The position numbers and the translations under genes are program-made. A stretch of 64,000 nt of DNA from contig JAYKYS010000007.1 in NCBI GenBank assembly GCA_036924285.1, positions 744,001 through 808,000 on the forward strand, given 5' to 3'. The DNA comes from Asterella californica (taxonomy: Eukaryota > Streptophyta > Marchantiopsida > Marchantiales > Aytoniaceae). The notes below the pieces were generated by a model that was not told where the DNA came from, ran no database searches, and saw only the letters and a list, made by a program, of their open reading frames with translations. Shown here one piece after another: positions 10,724 to 21,122 of the stretch (the stretch's first letter is position 1; each line of letters starts with the position of its first letter).

Positions 10724-12105
10724 TTCTACCAGAAGAGAGGATGTGCTTCAAAGAGATGCTTTCACGACATAGGAAAGTATTTGCTTTTGAGCCACATGAG
10801 ATTGGATCTGTAGACCCCTATGTTGTTACCCCGATGGTTATCTTCACGGTACCGTATGTGCCATGGAACTTGAGATCAATTTCAGTACCGCGGGCTCACT
10901 TGCCCAAACTAGTGGAGTTGCTGAAGGAGAAGATGCGGATGAAGATCTTGAAGCCGTCATTTGCACCGTACTCGAGCAGATGGTTTACAGTGCCTAAAAA
11001 GAATGGATCGCTGCGGTTCATCCAAGACATGCAATCGGTGAACGCAGTAACAATCAGAAATGCTGGGGTGGGACCGATTGTGGATGAGTTTGCTGAAGCG
11101 TTTGTAGGAAGAGCAATTTACTCAATTGGAGATCTGTACTCAGGATATGATCAGTTCCAACTAGCGGAGGAGAGCAGAAGCTTCATGACAATGAGGACAC
11201 CTTTGGGGTTGGTTAGGATGTGTATCTTACCACAGGGAGCTACCAACTCGGTATCACACAAGATGAAGGGGATGAATCGAGTTCTAAGGGACTTCATCCC
11301 TGAAAAGACAATGCCATTCTTGGATGACATCCCCATCAAAGGATGTGTGGAAGATGAGAAGGATGAAGCATTAGATCAGAGGGGGTGTCGACGAAACATC
11401 ACTGATCACATCGCAGACTGTGAAAAGATCTTATCTCGACTTGAGGAAGTTCATCTTACGCTGTCAGGTGCAAAGTCTACATTTGGGGTTAGAGAGGTTT
11501 TGATCGTTGATCATTGGTGTGGATCGTTTGGTCATAAGCCAGATCCGAACAAGGTGGATGCGATTGGAAGAATGAAGGAGGTTTGCAACTCGCTGACAGA
11601 AGTAAGAAGATTTTTTGGTGCTTGTGTATTCTACCATATTTGGATTCCTCATTATGCGCATGTGGCGGATCCGTTGTATGGATTGTTGCGTAAGGGTCAT
11701 AAGTTCAGATGGGAGAAAGAGCATACTGATGCGGTAAGGAAGCTGAAGTCTTTACTATCATCTCCTCCAGTTCTGGGAAGGATTGATTACAAGGGTGCTA
11801 GGTCGGTGGTTCTTACTGTGGATACAAGTCCAGTTGCAATTGGATGGGCAGTCGGACAAGATGATGAAGATGGAGACAGATTTACGGTTAGGTTCGGAGC
11901 GAAGGTGTTAAGTGCTCGACAACGTGCTTACCCGCAAGTGAAGAGAGAACTGTGGGGTATTGTTTCAGCTATGAAAACTGAGAAAGAGTATTTGACTGGA
12001 GCAGTAGTGGTGGTTGAAACTGATTGCTTGCCGTTGTTAGGGATGATCATGAATTGTTCAACTCCTGATATTGCGATGTTACGATCGCATATATCAAGTC
12101 GTTGA
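10724..12105 (+). pseudogene. Copy B reverse transcriptase and RNase H
   Basis: It starts inside RT at the segment matching FLTEQEKKSFREML of copy A. The RT motifs are YSIGDLYSGYDQFQL (A), LPQGATNS (B) and MPFLDDIPIKG (C). RNase H starts at TVDTSPVAIGWAVGQ and reaches VVETDCLPLLGM. The frame ends in LRSHISSR because a few bases are missing near 12,084 compared with copies A and C (LRWIAYIKS). The first ATG at 10,741 is internal and not a true start. Confidence 0.9.
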
Positions 12106-13033
12106 ACCCGAGGTTTAGACATATTGCAGGGAAGGATAATCCGATGACGGATATGTTATCTCGAGCTCGGTATGATGAGGAGGATGAGATGGTTGAAGAT
12201 ATTGACGACGTGGGTGCAAAGTTCTATTCAATTGCACAGACAAGAAGGGAAGATGAGTGGTTTGTTGAAGGATTGTATGATGGTGAATTGCTTGACATCG
12301 GAAGGTATCTTAGTACGATGGTTAAGCAGACAACTTGGACGGATGAGAGGTTTCGGAGAGTTCGAAGAAAGACCTACAACTTCATGTTGTAGGATGGGTT
12401 TCTTTGGAAGCGACCAAAGCAGAAAGGTGGGGTACCGCTACGAGTGATTTGCAACAAGGAAGATCAGCAGAAGTTGCTCAAGGCGTTCCATGAGAGTCTT
12501 TGGGCTAGACATCGAGGGATTTGGGCCATTTTTATCAAGATAAAAGAGCGGTATTGGTGGAAAAACATGTACAATGATGTTGTATCTTTTGTGGAGTCTT
12601 GTTTGACATGTCAGATGTATTCGAACATCCGACATCGTGACGGATTACACCCGACTTATCCGTTGATAATCCACTTCAAGTGGGTGGTAGACTTGGTGAT
12701 TATGCCGGTTGGATTGTGGCAGATGAGATACTTGGTACTTGCTAGAGAAGATCTTTCAAATCAAGTCGAGTGTAGGGCGCTTCGGACAAAGACAACTAAA
12801 CAGATATGTAGATTTCTCTTGGAAGAGGTTGTTTGTCGATATGGATGTGTGGGAAAGATCACTGCAGATCGGGGAGAGTTAGATGCACATGAGGCTGATG
12901 AATTCTTAGCAAGGTGTGGGGTGAGGTTGTCACTGACAACTGCTTACAACTCCGAAGGGAATGCCAAGAGTGAACATGGTCATCCATCCATTGTGAAGAC
13001 TTTGGTGAAGGCCTGCAACGGAAGGGTGCGCGA
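12102..13033 (+). pseudogene. Copy B RNase H tail and integrase core
   Basis: It continues RNase H (RFRHIAGKDNPMTDMLSR), then has a TAG near 12,390 before DGFLWKRPK. The integrase HHCC finger is HESLWARH ... CLTC, followed by the core with KWVVDLV and ITADRGELD. It stops at a TGA at 13,034-13,036 after GRVRE, where copy A reads on. These point and frame lesions are independent of those in copy A. Confidence 0.88.
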
Positions 13034-13606
13034 GTGACCTCGACTCTTATCATTTGCGTTATGGACAGATCGAACGACGCACAGCTCGGTGACAGGTTAA
13101 TGCCGGTGGAACTCATCACAGGTCAGAAACCTATCATGCCGATTGAAGAACATGTTTTGACATGGAGTGTGTTACCTTGGGAAGACAATCTGACTAGGGA
13201 AGAGCTTCTTGCTATTCGAATTAGGCAGTTAGAGAGAAGACATGAGGATATCCAAGCTGCTTTGGATAGGCTGCGAGAAGCACGGTTGAAGAACAAGGTC
13301 AGATTTGATCAGCGACATCGTTTGAGACCTATGAAAATCAAGAAAAGTGATTGGGTGTTAATCTATGATAACAGTCTAGACAACCAGCATAGTGCACTCC
13401 GGAAGTTTTCCAGACGATGGTTTGGTCCGTATGTGGTGAAGAAGGTTCATGACAACGCAACTTACGTCCTGCAAGAGTTGGATGGAACGAACTTGAAGGT
13501 ACCAGTGGTAGGTAAACGTGTCAAGATATTCAAAAAGAGAGATGAGGAGGTCGATCTAGCAGATATCTTGACGGAGTTTCATTTTGAGGATGAGGATTAT
13601 GCATAA
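13034..13606 (+). pseudogene. Copy B integrase C-terminal domain
   Basis: After a further frame change near 13,097 the frame carries MPVELITGQKPIMPIEE, a long basic helix and the GPY/F module RRWFGPYVVKKV. It ends in an acidic tail like that of copy A. The match confirms that both families share one integrase type without an evident chromodomain. Confidence 0.87.
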
Positions 13607-13713
13607 GATCTTGAAGGTGAGGTTGGCTACGATGGGAAGTAGGACGATATGACGAGATGCGTGCCGGTCCACTCCTTGGTTGTTATCTCTGGTGCATACC
13701 GGAGGACGCATAG

Positions 13714-13729
13714 GTTCAGAAGGGGTGGA
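13714..13729 (+). promoter_or_regulatory. Polypurine tract of copy B
   Basis: GTTCAGAAGGGGTGGA stands directly before the TG of the 3' LTR and differs by one base from the tract of copy A. Confidence 0.85.
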
Positions 13730-15717
13730 TGTCGTGTTGTGGACCGGCTCCTATCTGAAATTCAGACTTCGATGCTTGTCGCTCCAAAGACACTCATGAG
13801 AAAGACAAGCTAGGCCTTAGCTTATGGACTTTTGGCATCATTTCGGATCTCCATTTTCATCGCATAGATGAGTAGAGCCCATTGTCAGCTTTCCATAGGC
13901 ACTTTGTCTACTTCGTTTAGACGCCTAGTGGAGAAGTTACAGGACTCGAAAGATGGGGAAAACAAGCTAGGCCTTAGCTTACGAGCTTTTGGCACAACTT
14001 CGGATCTTCACTTTTATCGCATCAGTGGATAGAGCTCCTTGTCAGCTTTTCATAGGCACTTTGTCTACTTCGTTTGGACGCCTAGTGGAGAAATTACAAG
14101 ACTCAAAGGATGGAGAAAACAAGCTAAGCCCCATCTTACGGGCTTTTCACACAACTTCGGATCTTCACTTTCATCACATAGATGGGTAGAGCTCATTGTC
14201 AACTTTCCATGGGCATCTTCTCTACTTCATTTGAACACCTACTAGAGAAGTTATGCGACTCGAAAGAAGAGAAAATCAAGCTAGGCCCTAGTTTGCTTGC
14301 TGACTGGATATTTGCAGCCCCAGACGTTATATTAAAGACGCAAGGGGCCTGCTTCCTCATTATGAGAGAACTTAGTAGTACAGAGACTGTGACAAGGGGG
14401 CAGCTTAGGGGTTAGCTTGCGTCTACGACTTGTCAACGGACGGTTTAGGAGATTTGGAGGTCCAATGCAAGCGCGCAAGGCGTCGTTAGGTTCAGATCTG
14501 TGCAGGCTACGCACAGGTTAAGACGGTTTGTGAAGAGGCGGATGGGGGAGTGCGTACTGAGAGAAATTGAGACGCAGGAAAGAGATTTGGAGATTTCATT
14601 TAGCTGTGAAGGAGAGTTGGACCGTTCGGACCGTTCCGGAGTCCAAACTTGCTATCCTTGGATCCATCGAGATCAGAACACCGAGTTCTATGGGAAATTG
14701 AAGACGATGCCAAGTTTCATTGGGCGGTTTAGGAGTTCTGAGTGAAATTGACTCGTTTGCGTCAAGTTTTTCATCACCTGCGACCTAAAATTGGGTTGTT
14801 CTTCGCGATCGGTGTGCCAAGCTCTTCGTTCTTGGTGCCTACGCGACCAAGGAGTCCTCATCTACGCATAGGAGAAGCCAATACGTGGATTGGATTGTTG
14901 GTTTGGGTGAGGTGAGCGAGTTTGAGCCGTAGGGAGTCCATTTACGTCAGTTTTTTGCAACCTGCGATCAAATTTCTTGCGTGGTTTTGCAAAGGGAACT
15001 CGTTGGGTTCGTGATAGCTAGATCTATCTGCCAGGGAAGACGGATATCAGTTTAGACGATCCGTTTGTGCGATGTGTGCGGTTTTAAGCCGCATGGAGGA
15101 GTTTTTAAAAGTTCGATCACCTGCGACCGAAAATCGGCGATATCTCGGCTGTTGGGAGTCGGATCTGAAGGTTTCTTGGGTTAACAGAGTCAGCGGAGGA
15201 GACCCTATCGACATTTGAAGTCCGTTCGGTGAAAAGAGGAAGTTCTCAGATAGACTTTTTTCGGTTTCTTCGCTACGGGTTTTGCTCTTTTGAGTTCGTT
15301 AGAGTTCTGGTTGGCTATATACAGCTTGTGGTAGCTAGATTTGGCTAAGAGCTTGTACATGGATGTGGTTTGGACTTGGGTTTGGATCGCGTGATACTGT
15401 TGTGGCTCTGTTTGTTAGCAAAGAGAAGTTTCTCTTGCTTTGAGCTACGCTTCGGTGGTTTCAGGTCAAGATTGTGATTCAGGGGTTGGTTTTAGAGGCT
15501 TTTGAGGCAGGTTACAGACTTCTCTGGTCTGTTTCTTAGTTTTGAGCTCTTAGGAGAAAGAACTGGCAGTGTACATACATTTGGAGATGGTATATATCAC
15601 AGCATTTGTTTTTGTGGTTGTTTTTCTCTGTCTTGTTTTTGTTTCAGCACACAACATCTCCACAGCCAGGTACCTCATGTTTTCTTGGACATCCTTCATG
15701 CAAAATCTAACACGATA
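13730..15717 (+). repeat. 3' LTR of copy B (family 2), 1,988 bp
   Basis: It runs from TGTCGTGTTG to AACACGATA and aligns throughout with the LTR at 60,883-62,870. Because satellite sequence follows here while internal element sequence follows in copy D, the shared CACGATA places the LTR end, giving imperfect TGTCGTG/CACGATA termini. The 5' quarter is made of tandem repeats. Confidence 0.88.
13798..14290 (+). repeat. Four tandem subrepeats of about 157 bp inside the LTR
   Basis: CAAGCTAGGCC or close variants recur near 13,806, 13,964, 14,120 and 14,279. Each is followed by GGATCTTCA-, TTGTCAGCTTTCCATAGGCA- and CGCCTAGTGGAGAA-like blocks. The same array occurs in copy D near 60,958-61,440, so it predates the split of the two copies. 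Confidence 0.85.
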
Positions 15718-16095
15718 CCGCTCAGTGCGAGAGAAAGGTCGCGCTTAGTGCGACGGGGCCAGGTCGCACTGAGCGCGTGATCTTATGGTTTCGCACTGCG
15801 CTCAGTGCGACGGGGTTCACGTCGTACTGAGCACGATCTTTTGATAGTTTTTGACTTGTATCGGTAGATAGGAAGAGTCATAACTAGGCGGTAGGTCCAA
15901 GAGTTTCTCTATCAAATTTCACAGCGGGAGAGGTCAATGTACGTATAAGAGAACCCTGCGGGAGAATTACTAAAGGTAAATTTTTCATTGTCTAGCTGAC
16001 AAATTTTGATGAACTTGGTTGCACTGAGCGCTGTGCGAAAGCTTGAAGCTGATAGCTCCATGCGACCTAGGTTTGATCGCACTGACCTATCAGCT
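15718..16095. repeat. GCGCTCAGTGCGA satellite, left block
   Basis: Degenerate copies of the core GCGCTCAGTGCGA and its reverse complement TCGCACTGAGCGC alternate just after the LTR (15,718-15,845) and again near 16,018-16,090. The LTR of copy B ends inside this satellite. Confidence 0.75.
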
Positions 16096-17389
16096 TTCGC
16101 TGGTGGACCCTGTCAACACTAAACTTTCAATACAGCCAGCAAACGTAAGTAGAACAATGAGAGTAGTCTCGGAGTAGTGAGACAGCAGAGAGACGAGGTA
16201 CCTCCATCATCGTGGCCCACGCCAAGCTATTCCTGGTGCATATTTGGATGATGACTACTCTCGTGTACTTCGTGTTCAGTGAAGAATACTAACGCGTCCT
16301 CGCTCAAGATACCATGTGTCGCATGAGGTGGGTTAAAGTCATTCCGCAGAAAGCTTCTATAGATCCTCCTTTCCTCTGGTCTCTGATGTGCTTCTGTAGA
16401 TGCAACACTTCTGCTTCCAAGTTCGTGAACATGAACAAAGACCAGTCTTAATCCTTATCTTCTCCTTCCACTTTAGATTTTACATACAAGGCGAGTTGAC
16501 CTATAACAGCTTTAGGCCTTCTTCTCGCCAAGAGAACCGCATTCAAGCACAGGAAAGCATATCTCCATTCCTCAAAAGCACATTTTCGTGCGAAGTATCT
16601 TTCTCAACTTTATCATACTTAGGAAATCAATCATCTACATCACAAATCCTTTGGAGATAACAAAGCCTTCCCGCATTAAGTCAAGGATCAACTTTAATTC
16701 TCGATCCTCAACTTTGATCACTCGTATTTCTGCATTATAAGATTGGATGAAAGCAACACAAGGTCCAATTTGACATAAACAAACATTATAATTAGTATAA
16801 AAATTTATTCTCGAAAGACAAAGCAAGACTAACCATGAACATGACTTAGGTTATTTAATTGAACTGTAAACAATACTAAGCTTACTGTAAACGAGGGATC
16901 GAATATTTACATCATGACGGACAAATTCGAGAGAGAAAGCAACCAATAATCCCAGCTTCTCTAGCAAGTCTTCGTCTATTTCGCTCAAGGCTTGACTGAT
17001 GGCTTCTGTATCCATCCACTGTCAAATGATACTTCGATGTAAATCATGTTGGGACCTAAATCTGATTAAAAAAGGTCCTTTTTCTCGCGATGCCATGCTT
17101 GTACCTCGTTCCTCGTTCACCGCACATACATGCCAGAGCGAGCGAGCTGCATAATTAATCAAAGATAAAGTACTCTGATAAGAAAAAAGAAGAAGGTACT
17201 CTGATAAAAAAGAAGCAAAGTCAAAACTCACGAGGGGATCGAAGAACGAATAGCAGAAAGCACTCAAAACTCCAAGTGGTCGATCGCTGTCCGAAAGAAG
17301 AGCGAACAGTCAAAAGCACTCGTAACTCCAAGAGGGAAGAGCGAACAGCAAAAAGCACATCAATATTTCAAGTGATCGATCGTTGTCCG
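16096..17389. other. Non-satellite spacer, no gene recognised
   Basis: The sequence between the satellite blocks has no long reading frame, RNA gene or recognisable transposon motif. Composition drifts from mixed to AT-rich. Nothing here can be supported as a gene. Confidence 0.5.
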
Positions 17390-18316
17390 GGAGACAAATC
17401 GATGTGCAGAACGAATCGACCGATCTCGCATTCAGTGCATCAGTGTAAATCGCACAACCTCACGTTCAGTGCGACGATGTTCGGAAGCGCGTTCAGCGCG
17501 ACACCCCTTATTGATCAGTGTTCCGTGCTGCTGTTCGTGGCTTGAAAGACTTAGGAACATTTCTCGTGTTCGTGGCTTGAAAGACTTAGAAACATTTCTT
17601 GTGGCTTGAAAGACGAAAGGAACATTAAGCCTTGGCTGGAAAGACTTGGAACATTTCGAGTGACCTCTTAAATACCGGTGAAAGCTGATAGCTCAGTGCA
17701 ACCGAACCTAAGTCGCACTGAACGCGCGGCTAAAAGAGATCACAATGCGCTCAGTACGATCGAACCCAAGTCCCACTGAGCGTATGGCTAAATATAAGCA
17801 CTCGTAAGACGCTCAGTGCTACTGAACCTAGGTCGCATTGAGCGCACGGTTAAAAGCGATCACACTACGCTCAGTGCGGTCAAACCCCGGTCGCACTGAA
17901 CACGCAGCTAAATATAAGCGGTCGAAGGACGCTCAATGCGATCGAACCTAGGTCACACTGAGCGCGGCTAAAAATGATCACACTGAACGCGTGACTAAAT
18001 ATAAATGATCGAAGAGCGCTCAGTGCGACGGAACCTATCGCACTGAGCGCGCGGCTAAAAGTGGTCGTACTGAACGTGCGACTAAATAAATGCGGTCGCA
18101 GCGCGCTCAGTGCGATCTAACCTAGGTCGCAATGAGCGTACGGTTAAATATAAGCGGTCTTAAGACGCTTAGTGCGATCGAACCTAGGTCGCATTGAGCG
18201 GGCGGTTAAATATAAACGGTCGCACTGAACGCGCAGCTAAAAGCAGTCGCACTGCGCTCAGTACGATCAAACTCCAGTCGCACTGAGCGCGCGGCTAAAT
18301 AAAAGTGGTCGCAGTG
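17390..18316. repeat. Hairpin-rich satellite, main block (unit about 60 bp)
   Basis: From about 17,684 to 18,316 a unit of roughly 60 bases repeats: GCGCTCAGTGCGA, a 9-14 base spacer, TCGCACTGAGCGC, then CGGCTAAATATAAGCGG. Sparser copies begin at about 17,390. Each unit is a potential hairpin. At 18,016-18,028 and 18,038-18,050 the arms pair perfectly over 13 bases around a 9-base loop. The units are diverged by point changes, so it is an old array. Confidence 0.85.
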
Positions 18317-18752
18317 CTTCTCGGAAGTGACATATCCAACATTGACAGGTTGCCTTGTTCAGTGTGATATTCTTGCTTATTTTAAGTAGACTTATGTAGA
18401 GTGATTTTCCTGCTTATTCTGCTTATTTTAAGAGTGATGTTCCTGCTTATGTGTGACATCCTTGACAATGTTTTGCGTCGACATGCTTACAGATTCACTC
18501 TTAACCTTCTTCGGTTTTGCATGCACCTTCTAGCATTTTAGAATCACCTTCAAGCATGCTGACAAAAATGCACATTAAATATTTAGAGATCAGTAACAAA
18601 TTAGAATCATCCTCTTGGGAGTTGAACCCAAGCAGGCCAAATCGGCCTGGTCCGATAGGGTGTCCTGCACAAAATGAAACAATAACTACAAGCCTAAAAA
18701 CAAAAAGATGTTAAAAAATTTAACGCAAATATAATGAGAGGTCAGTAGATGC
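18317..18752. other. Unassigned spacer
   Basis: No coding potential. Short TGCTTATTTTAAG-type repeats occur near 18,360-18,450. A stretch near 18,617-18,640 resembles a tRNA T-arm on the minus strand, but no full cloverleaf can be drawn. Confidence 0.4.
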
Positions 18753-19729
18753 TCATGTATGTTGTTGTTCCCGAGATCGCAAAATAGTTATACAATAGCG
18801 GACTTTTCTCTCAAAAGGTTGGAACGCCTTGTCAAGTGACTTCAAAAAAAGAGGGTTGTCATGTTCACGATTGCAAAGCATTATGACAAAGTCAAGAATC
18901 TCTTGACATCGCTCGACCAGATTCAATCCTTCAGTGTCTCTAGATGCTCTTTGTGAGCGTACATGTGCATCGTCTGCACCCTCTGTAAAATCAAAGTGAG
19001 TAAGACAATTTGACATTTCTTCATTCACATATACATGAGGTGGTTCAAACCATGGGTTCAGATCATCTGGCACAACTTCTCTATTGAAAAAGCTCTCCGA
19101 ACTGATGAAAATATAAAGTGGGTACGTGCAGCGCCGGAACATAGACGAGTACACTGGTTGTATCGTAGACTTCTCAGCATAAGCTCTCATCAAATGCTTG
19201 CATAACAAGTATGGGCTATTCAAAAATGCTCGTATTGTTATATGTACAGCTTGGCCTAGTTCTTTACGGATTATCCTGCCTTAATTGTTGCAGATGCTCG
19301 AGCTATATCATCTAAGGCATTGATAAAGAGCACGAAAGTCCCGTTTTTCCTTTTAGTATGAATCGAGCCTGAGCCTAGAAGCGCACGCAGCGATTCGGGC
19401 CGGACATTGTCAGACAGGGCCCCAAGACTAGCCATAAGGTCAAGTTAGGACCACCAAAATTGAAGAAATGCATTATTGTTTTTAAGGACGGAGTTTTGGA
19501 TACTATAACTGGGAGAGTAGAAGAATTCTCACCAGACGTTTTTTCTCTCGCTTATGATTCGAACATTTGTTTACTACGCGCTAAACTTTCTCCACAGAAA
19601 ATCTAATAGCTGAATTAGGAATAGAGCGAAAAACCAAGATTTTTCCGAACCCTACGGTCGCCAAAGGCACGAGACTCTAAGGAGAGGTACCTGTTGTGCG
19701 CGTTGTAATAGTCGTTTCGAAAAAAAAAA

Positions 19730-19981
19730 TTGAAAATGGCCTTATGCAACTACGATTGGGTGATCGGGGTCACGGGTCCAAAAGCCCTGGCCGTACAAAT
19801 CAAAGAAGAGGTCTCTACCTTCCTCCAAGAAAAACTCAAACTTTCGCTTCAGGCCGAAATCCATCGCTCTGATTTCGGCTTACAAACTATTAAAAGAAAA
19901 AGACTACATGAACTACCTATATCTTACAAAATTGCTACTCACATTTCAAACAGAACTTATATACCAGCTACAGAATCATGA
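19730..19981 (+). pseudogene. Group II intron-encoded RT/maturase fragment (mitochondrial origin)
   Basis: The residues [19 protein letters not shown] followed by [12 protein letters not shown] match the segment right after the YADD active site of group II intron proteins. The residues before it read CNYD instead of (R)YADD, so the catalytic motif is damaged. Only about 80 codons remain. It cannot be assigned to a particular intron from sequence alone. Confidence 0.65.
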
Positions 19982-20099
19982 AAATCTTTTACGATTTACC
20001 GCTCAGATCCGGGGCCGGCGCTTCCCCGGAAAATAGGAAAGAAATCTTTTTTCCTAGAGCACTTTAACCGAGTTGGCTTTCAAAATAGAGACTATTATT

Positions 20100-20199
20100 A
20101 TGGATCTAGTAAAATATTTAACATTTTCTATGATTCTTTTTCTTTTAGATATTTGGGGAATTTTCTTAAATAGAAAAAATATTCTTATTATGTTAATGT
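20100..20199 (+). pseudogene. nad4L: Mitochondrial nad4L exon 1 (NUMT copy)
   Basis: The ATG at 20,100 opens [20 protein letters not shown], the N-terminus of NADH dehydrogenase subunit 4L, a membrane subunit of respiratory complex I. After exactly 100 nt the homology stops and GTGCGCC begins, which fits the GTGYG start of a group II intron. An intron at nad4L position 100 is one I recall from liverworts. Exon 2 is absent, so this is a non-functional nuclear copy. Confidence 0.85.
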
Positions 20200-20470
20200 G
20201 TGCGCCGCGTAGAGTAGAGTGTGCTCGTACGAAAGGTACCAGTGGGTCCGAAGGACGCTTAACCTATCGGGTCGAGCACTACGTGCCTATCGGGTCTCGC
20301 GTCCCTCGGACCTGCCGGGAGAGGGCGCGCAACTATCTCGAACCGATAGAGGATTTGTTTTTTCGTCTCGTGGCCAACAAGCAGCAGGCCTTTCCTAGGC
20401 AGTCCGCGGAAATAGGGCCTTCGGCCCCTTGAAAGAAACTGGCAACCAGGCCAAGCCCGCTTGAATTGCA
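20200..20470 (+). other. 5' part of the nad4L group II intron (NUMT copy)
   Basis: The stretch starts GTGCGCCGCG directly after nad4L exon 1. It is rich in G+C stems (CGGGTCGAGCAC, CCTATCGGGT), as expected for intron domain I. I could not place domain V, so only the 5' part may be present. The 3' limit is approximate. Confidence 0.55.
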
Positions 20471-20747
20471 TAGCAAAAAAGTGCCAAAATAGGGAGGGAA
20501 AGGGTTAGAGGCATACGATTTTCATAACCACAGGGAAACTGGATTCTTTGGCGATGTGCATTTTACCTTTTTTTGTCAGACAGTCCCCGGCCCTTCAAAT
20601 CGTAGTCAAAATCAATACAAAAATCTACGCTGCCTCTCCGAACCCAGAAACTTTCCAGTATCTACCCGCAGGGTCCCAAAGGGGACTTTTTTTGTCTGAC
20701 AAAAAAGGGCCTACGGCCGGAGCCTAGTACAATCTGATTGATAGGCC

Positions 20748-20794
20748 CATGCTTGGAAAGATTTGAACTCTCAACCCCCAAATCCGTAGTTTGG
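20748..20794 (-). pseudogene. trnR-ACG: Mitochondrial tRNA-Arg(ACG), 3' half
   Basis: On the minus strand a 5-bp anticodon stem CCAAA/TTTGG encloses the 7-base loop CTACGGA (anticodon ACG). A 5-base variable region follows, then a T-arm GAGAG-TTCAAAT-CTTTC and an acceptor strand CAAGCAT with discriminator G. The D-arm and 5' acceptor strand are missing because the mitochondrial fragment ends here. It marks the right end of the insertion. Confidence 0.65.
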
Positions 20795-21122
20795 TGTGAG
20801 TAGCAAGAACATATCCATCTCTCGGAGTCTGTGAAATGACTATCCAGAGGAGAGACATCTTTACTCAGATATTTGCATCAAATGACACGAAATTGTTTCC
20901 ACCAGCTCGGAAATAAACGTCCGTGAATGATTTGGTGTAGCGACACTTGCATATCTGCCACAAGACTTTCACGGATGATTAGCATCAACTTATCTAAATG
21001 AGGACGGTTAATAGCATATTTGTAATCGTGTTTCAGTTTTCTCCAGTGACTCTTGACAATGTTCGTAGTACGCTGTCGTGATGTGAATCATTTGACATAG
21101 TAAATGATTCACTTATCACTGC

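Larger units (their letters stand above)
10724..15717 (+). mobile_element. Ty3/gypsy element, copy B (family 2), 5'-truncated
   Basis: Only the RT-to-3' LTR half remains: RT, RNase H, integrase, polypurine tract and a complete 1,988-bp LTR. The 5' LTR, gag, protease and the start of RT are missing, and the break at about 10,723 coincides with the end of a tandem LTR-like repeat. The LTR matches that of copy D at 60,883 and not the family 1 LTRs, while the pol protein is clearly related to copies A and C. Several frameshifts and stops show that it is dead. Confidence 0.92.
19230..20800 (+). other. Nuclear insertion of mitochondrial DNA (NUMT), about 1.57 kb
   Basis: The block carries a group II intron RT/maturase fragment, nad4L exon 1 with its intron 5' end, and the 3' half of a tRNA-Arg(ACG). 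It sits cleanly inside the SWIM-finger codons of the transposase: WICSC(Y) on one side, (A)FLNSPYLLCKH on the other. The intron is unspliced, so the source was DNA, not cDNA. Its G+C-rich hairpin patches (TTTGTCAGACAG, GGCCCTTCGGCCCC types) differ from the surrounding nuclear DNA. Confidence 0.8.

Noticed and set aside
17684..18316. CRISPR-like look of regularly spaced short palindromic repeats
   Set aside because: Repeats and spacers are both degenerate copies of one unit, the window is eukaryotic, and there are no cas genes. It is a satellite.
18605..18660. tRNA gene suggested by a T-arm-like GGGTTCAACTCCC on the minus strand
   Set aside because: No matching anticodon, D-arm or acceptor stem can be drawn around it.
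18753..19223. Separate 156-codon host gene
   Set aside because: It is the C-terminal part of the interrupted transposase, ending the SWIM finger FLNSPYLLCKH.
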